Positions 52,343-63,500 of a stretch of DNA of 64,000 nucleotides are shown here, piece after piece (positions within the stretch are counted from its first letter, which is position 1; each line of letters starts with the position of its first letter). The stretch spans positions 9,234,310 to 9,298,309 of the forward strand of contig OZ038435.1 in the NCBI GenBank assembly GCA_964036275.1, written 5' to 3'. The notes under the pieces were generated by a model. It ran no database searches and was not told where the DNA came from. It was given only the letters and a program-made list of their open reading frames with translations. The stretch comes from Litoditis marina (lineage: Eukaryota; Nematoda; Chromadorea; Rhabditida; Rhabditidae). A program made the position numbers and the translations under genes.

Positions 52343-52688
52343 TCACTGTAACAACTATATCCACTAATGGAAGGTGAGCAAAGTGAGATTGGCGGAATGT
52401 GCTGAACAGTGAATCACTGCTCCTTCCTCTCTGCTAACATTAGGGTGAGAGGAGGTTGGTACATTGAAATCCAGCTGTGCATGGCGAACTTTGTTGCGCA
52501 ACGAACTTGGTTGCGTCATTTGTTTTCAATAATTTGCAGTTTTGTTCCAGAACATGGGGTAAAATCTATATGGCATTCATGTTCATTAGACGTGAAACTG
52601 ATAACCCGAGCGTTCTCATCTAGGAAGAATGGTTTTTTTCAACGACCGACTCTCTTCACAATATCTCCATATTTTCTGTTTCATGTGA

Positions 52689-52742
52689 CATTTTTCAACT
52701 GGGCGCCATCGAACTTTTCTGACGGGGATTGTGTTCTGGTAC
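52689..52742 (+). pseudogene. Orphan inverted CLEC exon 9
   Basis: On the plus strand, opposite to all other CLEC genes here, 54 nt read VTFFNWAPSNFSDGDCVL and end at a GTACGT donor. This matches exon 9 of genes A, B and C in length and sequence (closest to A: VTFFNWGP). The expected AG acceptor is absent (CAT|GTGAC). No exon 8 or exon 10 is found beside it, so it is a stranded fragment. Confidence 0.7.
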
Positions 52743-52918
52743 GTACAGTTCTAGGCTTCTTATCGAGGGAATCAGGAAAAAACCTTAACATGGAAAATTA
52801 TCTGATTTCGGATAGATCAATTCTTGACGAGGAGAGGAAATCGCTCAGACAACATGGCAAAGTAAATCCGTTTGGTAAGAAAAACACTGTTCAGACATTT
52901 ATCAGACACATAACACAT

Positions 52919-55900
52919 TCATAGAGCCCTCTTTTTACAGACAAAGTTCCTCAATGAAAGAGTGCATTCGTTCGCTTCCCACTTGTTATCCCAACCGGGT
53001 CCATTAATCGATCCTCCAACAAAGACCTGAAAACTGCTTGTTGGTCTGTCTTGACCCTTTTTTTGTTAAAACCTGCGAAAAAAGCACCAACATTTTTTGT
53101 TGATTGCGGAAAACTCAATATATAGTTGTCGCCAACGAAAAGGCGGGAGCATGCTGTATATCTCAATTCCCGCTGTGTGCGAGCACATGTCTTTCAATTC
53201 CAAGCTTGTAAAATATTTGCTTTCGTAGTGAAGTGGCGAGCAACCAGCTACCAAACTTTCGCTCGCAGGTTCGATTCCGGCAAGAGACAAACATTTATAA
53301 ATCTGACATCCCCAATATGTCGTGAACTTCAAACTTGTGCATGTGAACTCACCCGACAACAGTGGTGGTCTGGAAACGATTCTGGCGCTCCGGCACCCCA
53401 ATGGAAGAAATCGACCTGGAATAGTAGGTTGAGCTTATTTTCCCTAAACCAGCAGAGTATTATATTTCCTGAGAACATTTTCTGATTTGCTTCTGCCAGT
53501 CATACATAACGCCTCTTCGGAACTTCAGCCGGGGTGACGAGATTCATAGTCCACTCTACTGCAGTGAATGGAATGTTTGCATTTGCCGATGGGATTAGCG
53601 TTTCAAGAGTACATGACACCTACCTATTAATGTTCAGAGCAGGTCATTCAAAGGAGACCAGAACACAACTTGAGCAGAGGCTCTGTTTCCGGCTGCTTTT
53701 AATTGTATTGAGATCAGAGAGGACAAATAACTCGTATATTAATTTGTTCAGTCCAGGTGGCATTCACATGACAATGCCGCGCGACACGCAACGCGTCCAA
53801 TCAAAAGTAAGACACAGCAGCTTTACGAGAAACTATGTTGCTCTCCGGTCTCCTTTTTAATAATCACCCCGTACACTATCTAGAAGTCATCTGAACAGTC
53901 ACGTAAAGTTAGAATTCTAATGAGGCATTGTGCACTTTGTCGTTCCACGTTTCTGAGTTCTACTGTGTTTAACATATTCCATGTGACTGTTCAATTGACT
54001 AACAGCACTATACCTCTGTCTCATCGGTCCACTGCCAGTTACCGTCAGCTTTAAATAGTCCAATCAATGTTGTTTCGAAATGATTGACCGGGTGCCCGGA
54101 ATATGCCAGATCTATGAAAGACGTTACAACTGATATAGGTGATACTAGTTAGTTATACATGTGTTCCAATAACAACAGATTACATACATTTTTAAGTTAT
54201 AGTTATGATTATAGAAAATCGAAAGAAATTTCTAGATGGAGTTACCAAAAAACTTCATAAAATAGATGAATCAATATTATGGTGAATATTTCCTATTTTC
54301 CCCAGGCACGATGAATCTTATATCTTAGGTAGCGAGATAGATGGATTCATTTGCAATTCAACACGTAACTTTGAAGGGAAAAAGACGTACTTGGATGGAA
54401 AAGGACAGATCAACGAAAGCATTATCTTAGTAAGACATCTGATATCGGACCAGATTTCAAAGGTCAAAGGTGCCGTACATATAGCTATCGTGGTCTATTC
54501 TAATAGTGCATATTTTGTAATTTACAGAGAATTCCAACGGATACTTGCGGATAATTTACTTTGTCCGAAAGGTCTATAGTCCGTTTCATACGCACTGATC
54601 CCCATTGGCAGCGTGCCCAGATTTTCGGATGACCGTTTCTCACAGCAAACAAAAGTATTCTTAAAACATTCTTCGTTTTCCTGTTCTAATGGAACAGAAC
54701 CACTAGCAGAGATTTGCAGTTTTTCGAAAACTCTAAAGTGGTCAAAAATATCCTGGAATATTCATTGGCACGCTGCCAAGTCTCTATGGGAACGACCGCT
54801 ACTATAGGTGTAAACTAAATAAAACCCTATCTCAAAACGTGATCAGGGGAGTTGTTGACTGATGTGAAGTGTACTTGTAACCCTATACTAAACAAACCTA
54901 TATTTCAGATAGATGAGCCTTCTATACTGAAGAGTCAATGATGAGAAACTAATTATTTTACTTACTTGACACAAAATCATTCTCTTCTTCGCTATGAATT
55001 GATGCCAAATGTCCTCCGGACGTTTTACATATAGACTCTGCAGACAAGAAAGGTTCATTGAACCCGACCTGAACTCATAAAATGGTTGAATACGTTCATA
55101 TCTGAAGAGAAGAGTATTTGGGCGGAATATTTGAGGGAGCGAAATTGTCTCTTACTCACCTTGTAGCACGAGTTTGTTCGATCGTAGAGCGTCCAGCCAC
55201 TCTCACAATATTCTGTAAGCAAAGGACGTTCGCTTTCAATTCAGACCACGCTGTTTGGAATCCCGGTAATTTCTACCGAATGTGGGCACATTCACTAGAG
55301 AAACGGGTCTTTCCAGAACCAAACCGCAAACCGGTCACTGGAGAACCGAACCGAACCGACTGAATCAGACCGTATACAAGGTTGTATGCGTAGGGACCCA
55401 CTCATCACTTCACATTGTATACGAATTATTTGTTTAAATCATGATCAATGTCGGTCTGGTTCAACCTTCCACTGGAGAACCGGTCGGTTAAGAATGTCGG
55501 TTCGGTCGTTTCCTTCGGTTCGGTTCGGTTCTTCAGTGAGCGGTTCGCTGTTCGTTTTGGAAAAGTCCCAGTTCTCGAGTGAATTTGTGCGTTGGTGTGC
55601 TGGTTTGTTGAGATTGTAACCGAAAATTACTACAAGCGAAAAATACGCGTTTTAAGTGCTGCCGTTCGTGTGCGAGACCATAATAATGTGAGAGAACCAT
55701 TATCTTTCTATCCAAGTGGCCATCCTAACGATCACTGACAATCATTTACTTACGCAACAGTTTGCTCGTCGGGCATGCCGTGCAGGTTGGACAGAACGGA
55801 CAAGTAGATGGCTTGACCGTCCAATGTTGAGGGGAGGTCGGTGCTTCACTGTAGGGGAGCTCACACACAAACGGCTTGCTGCTGTCCGGATCATCCGACC

Positions 55901-57792
55901 TGTTTTCGAACGGTGAGTGATTTAATTACTCATACAAACGTAATTCAACTTTTTTAACTTGGAGATGTAAATTACACCATCCACACTTTACTACCCAGAC
56001 AGTAGTTGAAAACGTTGCAATGTCCCACTAAGACGAACCATTTCAATTATTTCGCCAAACTCTCGTAAAGAATGATATTTTCGAACACTCACGTCCACAT
56101 GTGACTCCGTAGAATAACTGATCCAGCGGTTTTGGTGGTTGGATCTCCTAAAAATGAAATAGCGTTCTGATTGTCAACAGCGGTTGTGTGAGGTTCGCTC
56201 CTTGCAAAGCGACCTAATACGGTATAGTCGTATAGTTAGTGTTAGGTAAGGGAATACTCAGCTGACTTTGTGATGCCACATTGCATAGGCTTTTGGTAGT
56301 TTGAAGTTTTCCTAGCCAATCGGGGTTATGACCTCTCTATTGACTCATCCAAAGTACTGGCCGTTTCTACCCCCAACCAGTCAGTAGTTGCCCGCGGCAC
56401 TAAACATACACAGAAAAAGGGGGTGAACTGGCCAAAGCGGCGAGTATAAAAGAGAGAGGGAAAAGTAGAAAAACATCAACCAAGTATATCATCCAAACAT
56501 GTTCGCCAAGATGTGAGTTCTACATACATACTTCAGACCTCTCTCAAATTTATTTTCTATAATTTACAACTGATTAAACCTATTCACGATCGAACTACTC
56601 AAAACTGTTTTATATGATCTATTATTGTGTCAATTTCAGTATCTGTCTCGTAGCCGTTGCCTGCGTTCTCTCCTAAGCTGATGCGCAGTATTATTCCCCT
56701 TACGGATACGCAGCTACGTACCCGACTGCCTACAGTGCCGCCTACTCTCCTTACGCTGCGTATTACGGTGGTTACGCAGGATACGCAGCAGCCTATCCCG
56801 CCTACTAATGGGGAAGCAACAAGGTATGTGAACGTCGTTAAAAATTTGAAAATAGAATTTAACCTCGAGGGATATTAAAAATACAATGGAATGTTTAGGA
56901 AAATTATGAACCATTCCAAGAGTTTGAAAACACAGAAAACATGATCGCAACCTGGGAACCAATTGGAAAATTTCCAAGCCGATCCATCCGTCCAAGTCCA
57001 TTCCTTAGTTTCAGCAGAATTGGCGCCAATCCAGAAGTCGCTCGACCCGGCAAACATGGAATCAGCTGTTTCTGTAATATTGGAAGATAGTAACATTTTC
57101 GTCTTGTGAAATGAGAAACTCTGTTCATAAAACCCGTTTTTCAACGTGTTTTAATGGAAAGAAACTAGTCATTGTAATGGAAATCTGTGCGTGACACACT
57201 GTCGAAGTGTTCTGTTTCAGTTTAGTTTATCCTCCATCGCGACAGAATATGATACAAACATTTTATACGAAGCACATCTTACCTCCAATGAGTGCGTTTT
57301 CGAAAAAGTTCTGGACAGAGGTCAAATGTCCTCCGACAGAAATAACACAGTGTTCCTCCGCCGAGAAATAAGGTGCATTTTGGGATACAAACTTGTAGCA
57401 CCTGAACACTTCGCTTGAGAAAAATTGGAATACTATTCAAGGAAGAACTATACAACTTGAAGAACAACATTAACAAGAGTCATAAAAAAGACCGCCAATT
57501 AAATATTTTAAACCTCAATGAGAAATCTCCCCGGTTCTGCTGTTGGTTACTATTCAGTGCTTATGACTACTTTGTATTGCTACCAAATACAATATTTACC
57601 AATCCAAACTATACAAAAACATGAACTTAGCAAGCCTCACGTATATATGAACCAATTTATCATCATCATTCGCACTTTCCTTGGAAAAATTGAAAGTACT
57701 CACTTGTTGGATGTTTGGTCGCAGACCGTGTCAGTTGGACAGATTGCCGTGCATATTGGAAAGATCAGGAAGAACAGGGCCAGGAGACGCAT
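52919..57792 (-). CDS. CLEC gene G: intact secreted two-CTLD protein
   Basis: Ten exons: 57792-57704, 57401-57283, 57071-56952, 56147-56093, 55899-55754, 55212-55160, 55068-54966, 54111-54014, 53415-53353 and 53026-52919. They total 954 nt (317 aa). The signal peptide starts MRLLALFFLIFPICTA and is followed by CPTDTVCD. CTLD1: AEEHCVISVGGHLTS (exon 2 is 3 nt longer than in the others), MFAGSSDFWIGAN and WTWTDGSAW. The linker contains CPFCPTCTACP. CTLD2: YCESGWTLYDRTNSCYK, GGHLASIHSEEENDFVS, LAYSGHPVNHFETTLIG, WQWTDETE, VDFFHWGAGAPE and RNFVCKKRAL-stop. With D it forms a subtype having a 63-nt exon 9. Intron 3 hosts a small plus-strand gene and intron 9 a SINE-like copy. A MITE lies 116 bp upstream of the start. 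Confidence 0.9.
53122..53320 (+). mobile_element. tRNA-derived SINE-like element, copy 3
   Basis: GTCGCCAACGAAAAGGCGGG, ACTG/CTGTATATCTCA, a decayed A-box and B-box GGTTCGATTCC (53268-53278) are in the same order as 12856-13060. It lies in intron 9 of CLEC gene G. Confidence 0.65.
56445..56451 (+). promoter_or_regulatory. TATA box of the nested small-peptide gene
   Basis: TATAAAA lies 54 bp upstream of the ATG at 56499, a plausible position given a short 5' UTR. Confidence 0.55.
56499..56808 (+). pseudogene. Nested small Tyr/Gly/Ala-rich secreted peptide with a premature stop
   Basis: Two exons, 56499-56512 and 56640-56808, lie on the plus strand inside intron 3 of CLEC gene G. The frame reads a short signal peptide (MFAKIICLVAVACVLS), then TAA at 56674-56676, then ADAQYYSPYGYAATYP and a Tyr/Ala/Gly-rich tail with YGGYAGY, ending in TAA at 56806-56808. 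The codon before ADAQ would normally lie at the signal cleavage site. This layout (one tiny exon, then a low-complexity YGGY-type tail) resembles nematode secreted Gly/Tyr-rich peptides, some of which are antimicrobial; that link is an inference. Upstream sequence has TATAAAA and a GTGAGT/TTTCAG intron, so transcription signals look intact. Confidence 0.65.
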
Positions 57793-57907
57793 TGGTCACA
57801 CTGTCAACTTCACTTATCACTTCAATCCAGAGTCTTAAAAGACAGATGAACCAACCAGATTTATTTGATAACAGCTTCGGCAAACAATTTTCTGTCCAAA
57901 TCATATA

Positions 57908-58339
57908 AGACGCTGCAATCTAAATTTTTCTCAAAAGTCGAAAAAGTTTGAAATTCGTTGATTATTTGGGAACCGAACTTTTTGAATTCCCAGTTTTCGA
58001 ACCTTTGAGGAAAAAAGTTGGTTTTGGGAGGCATATCAACATGAAAATAATATTTCCCACTTTTTCAATGATTGATATTTTGGGATCCCATTTTTTCAAT
58101 GATTGATATTTTGGGATCCCATTTTTTCAATGATTTATATTTTGGGATCCCATTTTTTCAATGATTGATATTTTGGGATCCCATTTTTTCAATGATTGAA
58201 ATCTTGGGACATGAGAAATTAATCTTTTGAAGCAATCGTGGATAAAGTTTGCATCAAAAAGTGAAATATTTTCTTTCCCAGAAAATATTTCTTTCTCGAG
58301 AAAAAAAAGATTCTGAGATTTATTTAGATTGCAGCGTCT
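57908..58339. mobile_element. 432-bp MITE with 18-bp perfect TIRs and TATA target duplication
   Basis: The ends AGACGCTGCAATCTAAAT (57908-57925) and its exact reverse complement (58322-58339) are flanked on both sides by TATA (57904-57907 and 58340-58343). The interior carries the 31-bp tandem array. It has no coding frame and lies just upstream of CLEC gene G. Confidence 0.85.
58060..58210. repeat. 31-bp tandem repeat inside the MITE, about five units
   Basis: The unit contains TTTTTTCAATGATTGATATT then TTGGGATCCCA. Middle units are nearly identical and the outer ones diverged. Confidence 0.9.
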
Positions 58340-58465
58340 TATATAGTCACAATTTATGCTGAATAACAACGTGACAATTGGGCCGGAAGTAAGAATATTT
58401 TTTTCACAGAAGATTAGTTACAGAGCGGGTTTCTTACAAACGAAGTTCCTCAGTTGCAGTGTACA

Positions 58466-59313
58466 CAGTGATTCTATAACGACAGGTAAACTACTAGTGA
58501 ACTCCTACCACACCCCTATTCTACTACTAGAAAACTACTAGTTTTCTTGTAGTAATGTAGGCGTAGGGGAGGAGTTAAACTATAGTTCTACTCCTACCTA
58601 ACTACTAGTGAGATGGTAGTCAGCTACTAGATTATCTGTGGTAAAAGTCAATTTTGAAAAATAAAAAATGAAATAAAAAAATTATATTTTTTAGGATCAT
58701 ATATCTTCTATAAGTAGTTACGTTATCCTCTATCGCATTACTCTGCTGCTTACCATGTTTTGCACAGTCCGGGACTCGAACTCTCGAGCTCTCGCTTCTG
58801 AAGCGAGACACTTACCACTGCGCCACGCTGCTGACGTCTGAAGGCGCGCCGCAATCGTATACGATTACAGGCGCGCTTCATGGTTTAGCGCTCACTATGG
58901 AATAACGTGAATGCGCCACGAGCCCTAACAAAAAACCTTATACTTAAGCTCGTTCTACAGTAGCACTAATTCGATAGAAATTTTCCCATATTATGAATAA
59001 TCAGCACTTTCCTGCCTAGTTAGCGTACTACAGGTTTCTACTAGCCTACGACTAAGTTACTACTAGCCTACGAGTAAGTTACTACTAACTGTCTACGTGC
59101 TCATAATGCCTACAAATCACTGTGATTTGAATTCTGTGGAGATAATGTATCGTAAAAAGACTAGTTTCAGACTGCCAAAATGCATTTTTTAATTCGACGT
59201 CTGTATTTGCTACTAGTTTTCTACCAGGATACCCCTACTCTACTACGAGAGTACTCCTCCTTTACTAATACTACTAGTTTACTACGAGTTTACCAGTAGT
59301 CCCAGATTTCCTA
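58466..59313. mobile_element. 848-bp DNA transposon (non-autonomous) in a CLEC exon
   Basis: Bounded by TGTACA at 58460-58465 and 59314-59319. The ends are imperfect inverted repeats sharing GGTAAACT..AGT. Subterminal regions are full of TACTAGT words in both orientations (58480-58640 and 59030-59300). It carries a tRNA-like segment but no transposase frame. Confidence 0.7.
58763..58832 (-). other. tRNA-like sequence inside the transposon
   Basis: On the minus strand an A-box TGGCGCAGTGGTAAG (58811-58825), an anticodon-like hairpin (CTCGC/GCGAG, loop TTCAGAA) and a B-box GTTCGAGTCCC (58771-58781) occur in tRNA order. The T-stem does not pair, so I read it as a tRNA-derived Pol III promoter relic rather than a working tRNA. 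Confidence 0.5.
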
Positions 59314-59637
59314 TGTACAAAGGCCCGCCTCCCACAAACGAGCCCATCCCGGTGAACCTCCATTGTACACTGAGCCTCTGGGGTAAACCTGTGACGATTA
59401 TAATATCATTATTATTATTGTGAACCTGAGCACATAACACAATGATTACAATATTACTAGTATTCTCGTATGATCATTACTACTGCTCTTAATTTTATAA
59501 CTGTGTCACGATTCCTCACATCACTATCACTAGTACTATTTCGACTTTCTACGTTCGTTTCACTTTCCATCCAAACATACATGACCGCAGTTCCCCGCAT
59601 TGGGCGGCTCTGTCGGTCCCCAGGAACGGTAGGTGAT

Positions 59638-60563
59638 CTAAAATGGGAATAATAAACAAAAATTGTTTATTGACTAAGACTTTAAAGAACCGATTTCAAG
59701 CAGGTGTGCAAAATGTCTGAGACATTTCGGAGTTGAAATAGCAAACGAAATGTTGCCAACGTTTAGGGAAATATAGTTTCGTGTGAGTAATAACATAACA
59801 CAGTGGAAAATAATGAGTTTACTGCAAAAGTCGGTGAAATAACGAAAATCTATCGAAAAGGTCAACGGAATAGGAGAAGGGAGTGGGTACTGTAGGACGG
59901 GACCGTGCACTGTCCCCCTTGCCTTTGTTGTTGTCTGTCTTCCCTCTTATAGGTTCGCTTATCTGGAAATATATCGTTCACGTCATCGAATAACAGATGT
60001 AATAAAACGTCATGTGGAAATGCATGATGCATGACTAATAGGGAAATTTATAGGAAGTTATTGTAAAGTGAGGGTCATTTCTCCTCCCCGACCCCCTAAA
60101 AAGTCCGTCCTCGGACTTTGAATGACACCTCCGGTGAGATATTACATATATCTTTTTATTTAATACTGCAGAGCGTTTTGTATGAGTGTAATATAAAAAA
60201 AAACTATTTCGATTGAAACTGAACGATTGAAAATGAAGAACGAAACTTACAATACTCGTTAGTTCTGTTTCGTTCAATTTTCTCAAAGAGTCGATTGGGC
60301 TGAACTATTACGCGGTTACTTAAAAAAACATACTGACAGTTTAGTTCATCTTTAAAGAAATGGGGATGATTTTGAATATTGCTGGGTCAGGTGGGAAAAT
60401 TGATCTCACCTGCGAACGTGATACTGGAACCTTGGAGCTCTGGAAAGTCTTACCAATTCTGAAAGAGTACTCTGAAACTGAAATCATTAGTTTGAATGCA
60501 ACGATTACGTGGTTTACTCACTGAAAATCTGATTGCCTAAGGACTTTGAGAAAAGGGGTAATT
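59638..60563. other. Intergenic, no gene seen
   Basis: Frames here have no CTLD motifs and no helicase homology. This is where missing 5' exons of the CLEC remnant would be expected, and they are absent. Confidence 0.5.
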
Positions 60564-63500
60564 TTAGAACATGTATCCCAATCTCTTTTTTGTGGAGTGT
60601 GATCGAAAGATAAGCAAAACTAGTGGTAACTTGATTGAAATTTTTTGAGAGTGGCAGCAACCTGCCAGAGCAAGAACAACCCTCAAAGTCCTCAAAGTCT
60701 CCTTGTGCCCCAAAACAAACTGACCATCCTTGCACCGAGTAATAGCCACATTGAGACGGTTTCTCTCAGTGAGGAACTCTGTGCCGTCGACCTTTTTCAG
60801 GTGCGTGCGGGTCGAGCACAGGATGATGACTTCCCGTTCCCGACCCTGCACCGAGTCAACGGTACTGAGAGCGATATTGTGCTCATCAGCGAAAGGGGAG
60901 AGGATCTTCCTTTGCTCCCTGTAAAATGATATGATCTCGATTTGGGAAGCCAATATACCTTTCCCCAACAGATGTTTCACGAGCTCCTGACAGGTCTCAG
61001 CTTCGATCTCGTTGCTGAGGAACTTGCTTGGGGCGCGCACGGAAACTCCAGGAACGTCTATAAACACAAATGGAATCTGTTTATTAGGGAACCTGACACG
61101 ACTGAGCAGAAGCTGCTTGTCCATCTCATTGGCTCCGCTCACCAGGCTTCCACCATACGACATGAGATTGGGAAGCTCATTGAGTGCCGGGTGGGCCCGG
61201 TAGGTGGTATTGAGCGGCGCCAATGGGACAGAACGGGACGCCAGTAGGACGTCCATGACGCTCTTCGCTCCCAGTTACACCTGGTATGAGCCCTTGGGCA
61301 ACTTGGTATGGGGGGTCAACTGGCGAACGTCACCTACAAACAACAAACGTGCATTTGGAAACGTATTAGCAATCGCCACAAACGCCGGCTCCGGGCACTG
61401 AGACGCCTCGTCCACGATGACCAAACTGAAACTGTCAAGTCGCTTCGAAGATTCCGTCGGTACCTGTCACATTCAAAAGCGAGGACGTTGTGAGACACAG
61501 AACAGACGGACAGTCATATCGGAACAGTGCATCAATAACAGCGGACATAAGACCAGACACGTGTCGCTCAGTGGAAATGTTCTCGTCACGCTCTTCTTGC
61601 GAGAACGTCAGCCGGCGTAGCAATTCCCCCGAAACCGATCAGCTAGCTCATATCACCTCTCATCGAGGTACCTCACCGAACTCTATCAACTTTCTCCTAT
61701 CCTAAACCATTAGTATCGATTGTCGTTGCTGGAACTTCTCATGGAGCGTACTTTCTGCCCAAGAGCTCAAAGAATTGATATAATGTCGATTTCAATCGAG
61801 AGTGCGCATAGAGAGTGCATTAAAACACGAGGGTGCTCGTGTGCCGGAAAAAACCGCACCTAGTATGTTTTAGATACGTTTACCACGCGGGTTGGCTCGT
61901 TTTGTATGACCTTTTGCGCATGATTATTGTAGTTTGGTTTGTACTTTGTTTTTTTTACATAGATTTTCGCATTCGAATGACTCAAATAGAAAGTGTGCGA
62001 ATTATGAAATTAAGACTGAAAGTAAGACGAGCTAGTTTTAGTTCTGTATTAATGTCGAATTCCTCATGTGTAAATTATATTCGTAAATAAAGTAGTTGGG
62101 TGAAGTTGAAAACTTTCAAGTATGATTACTTGATTGATTAAATTCCTGACTAGCGTTATATAGTTCACGATATTTCTACTCCAACTTTTACTACACATTC
62201 AAACCAGTGCCCTTTCCTGATGCAAACTTTAACTTCTCGAAAAAAAAGTTTTCCATTCTCTCTGTGATAGAGAATCATAATCTGAAGCAAACAATTCAAA
62301 CCTTCCCGATAAGTATTTGCGTTATAAAAATGGACTCAAGATTTTTGTCTTCCTGTAGCAGTCTCCGTAGGAATGCAAGCGACTAAACTTTGGGTTGTTG
62401 GATTTTCAGTGCGAATTGAGTTGATTTGCGGAGAATTTTGTGAAAGATACATTCTCAGTTTCGGGTGTTCAATAAAGCACTCAGTTATTTCGGCATTATT
62501 TTGATATTATTTAAACTCTTAATTCATCGGTCAATTCCAATTTATACCCTATTTTAAACTTGTTCTCTTGATATCATTTGAAAAATGAAGTCAGTCCATA
62601 AGACAATGAGCCATCAATTTTGCAAGCAACTTGTGTTTTCACCAACGCCCGGTTTACGAAATGCATGTCACCACCTGCGCCGTATTTAATATCGGTTTCA
62701 TGAAAAAGAGTGCACAAAGCAAAGACGGAGAGTTTTTGCTACGTTTTGTGACGATTGACCTCATGTGATAGTTAATTTGGCCATTTGGCACCTCCGTGAG
62801 GTACATCAGCGACATATATGTGAGAGTTGGTTGGCTTTGGGGGGATCGCTACGCCGGCAGATCTTGTTCACCACGCTAAGACAACTCATCGTACCTTCTC
62901 CTGTATGTTTCAAACTTCCTGCAAGTTGCCGCCTCCTCGTTCGTCATGACGGTTTCAAATCTCGTTCTGAGGCTCATGAGTCGTTCCACCAAGTCCGCTG
63001 ATGTGTTTGTCTTCTCGTCACCTTTCGCTGCATCTGCAACGAAACAGAGGACAGAAACGTTCTTGAACTCATCAATGTCTAGTAAAGTTTGAGCGAACTG
63101 GGCGGCAGCCGCGTTTGTAGTGGCTGTAGCAATCACTTTTCGTGGAATACTTGATAATGTCAAAATACCTGCGATACTGGCGGCTATAACAGTTTTACCC
63201 GAACCGAAAGCTACTAAAATTGCACCGACTGGCGCGTCACTGCAACCCAGATTGATCTCTTTTTTCTGATAATCTCTGAATTCCAACGTTCTACCCTTGT
63301 AGGAGATAGATGCCGGACCAGTGTATTCGTTGTGTTCATGGCCGTCCCTGTTGGAAACGAGAGAGCGCTCACCGTATACCATATCCAAAGTTCTTTGCGC
63401 GAGGGAGGACGGTGTGATTCGGTCAAACAATGACATTCTGGACACCGCTTCGTAGACTGGGTCGGCTTGCGATAGGGGGCGGCAGAGTCTGACCAGAGTG

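Larger units (their letters stand above)
58418..59637 (-). pseudogene. CLEC 3' remnant (exons 9-10) with last exon split by a transposon
   Basis: Exon 9 (59637-59581, 57 nt) reads ITYRSWGPTEPPNAGNCGH. Exon 10 begins at 59388 with VYPRGSVYNGGSPGW and continues to ..WEAGLCT at 59314, where an 848-bp insert interrupts it. The frame resumes at 58465 with the duplicated CT codons, then LQLRNFVCKKPAL and stop at 58418. Removing the insert and one TGTACA copy restores an uninterrupted 117-nt exon. No exons 1-8 were found in 59638-60560, so the copy is also 5'-truncated. Confidence 0.8.

Noticed and set aside
52409..52924. 171-codon plus-strand frame as a complete gene
   Set aside because: Only 54 nt of it match a CLEC exon; the rest is unrelated intron-like sequence.
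53534..53860. 108-codon plus-strand frame
   Set aside because: It lies in intron 8 of CLEC gene G, antisense, with no motif or splice support.
58763..58832. Functional tRNA-Leu(CAG) gene
   Set aside because: The T-stem does not pair, no variable arm of the right form is visible and it lies inside a transposon.
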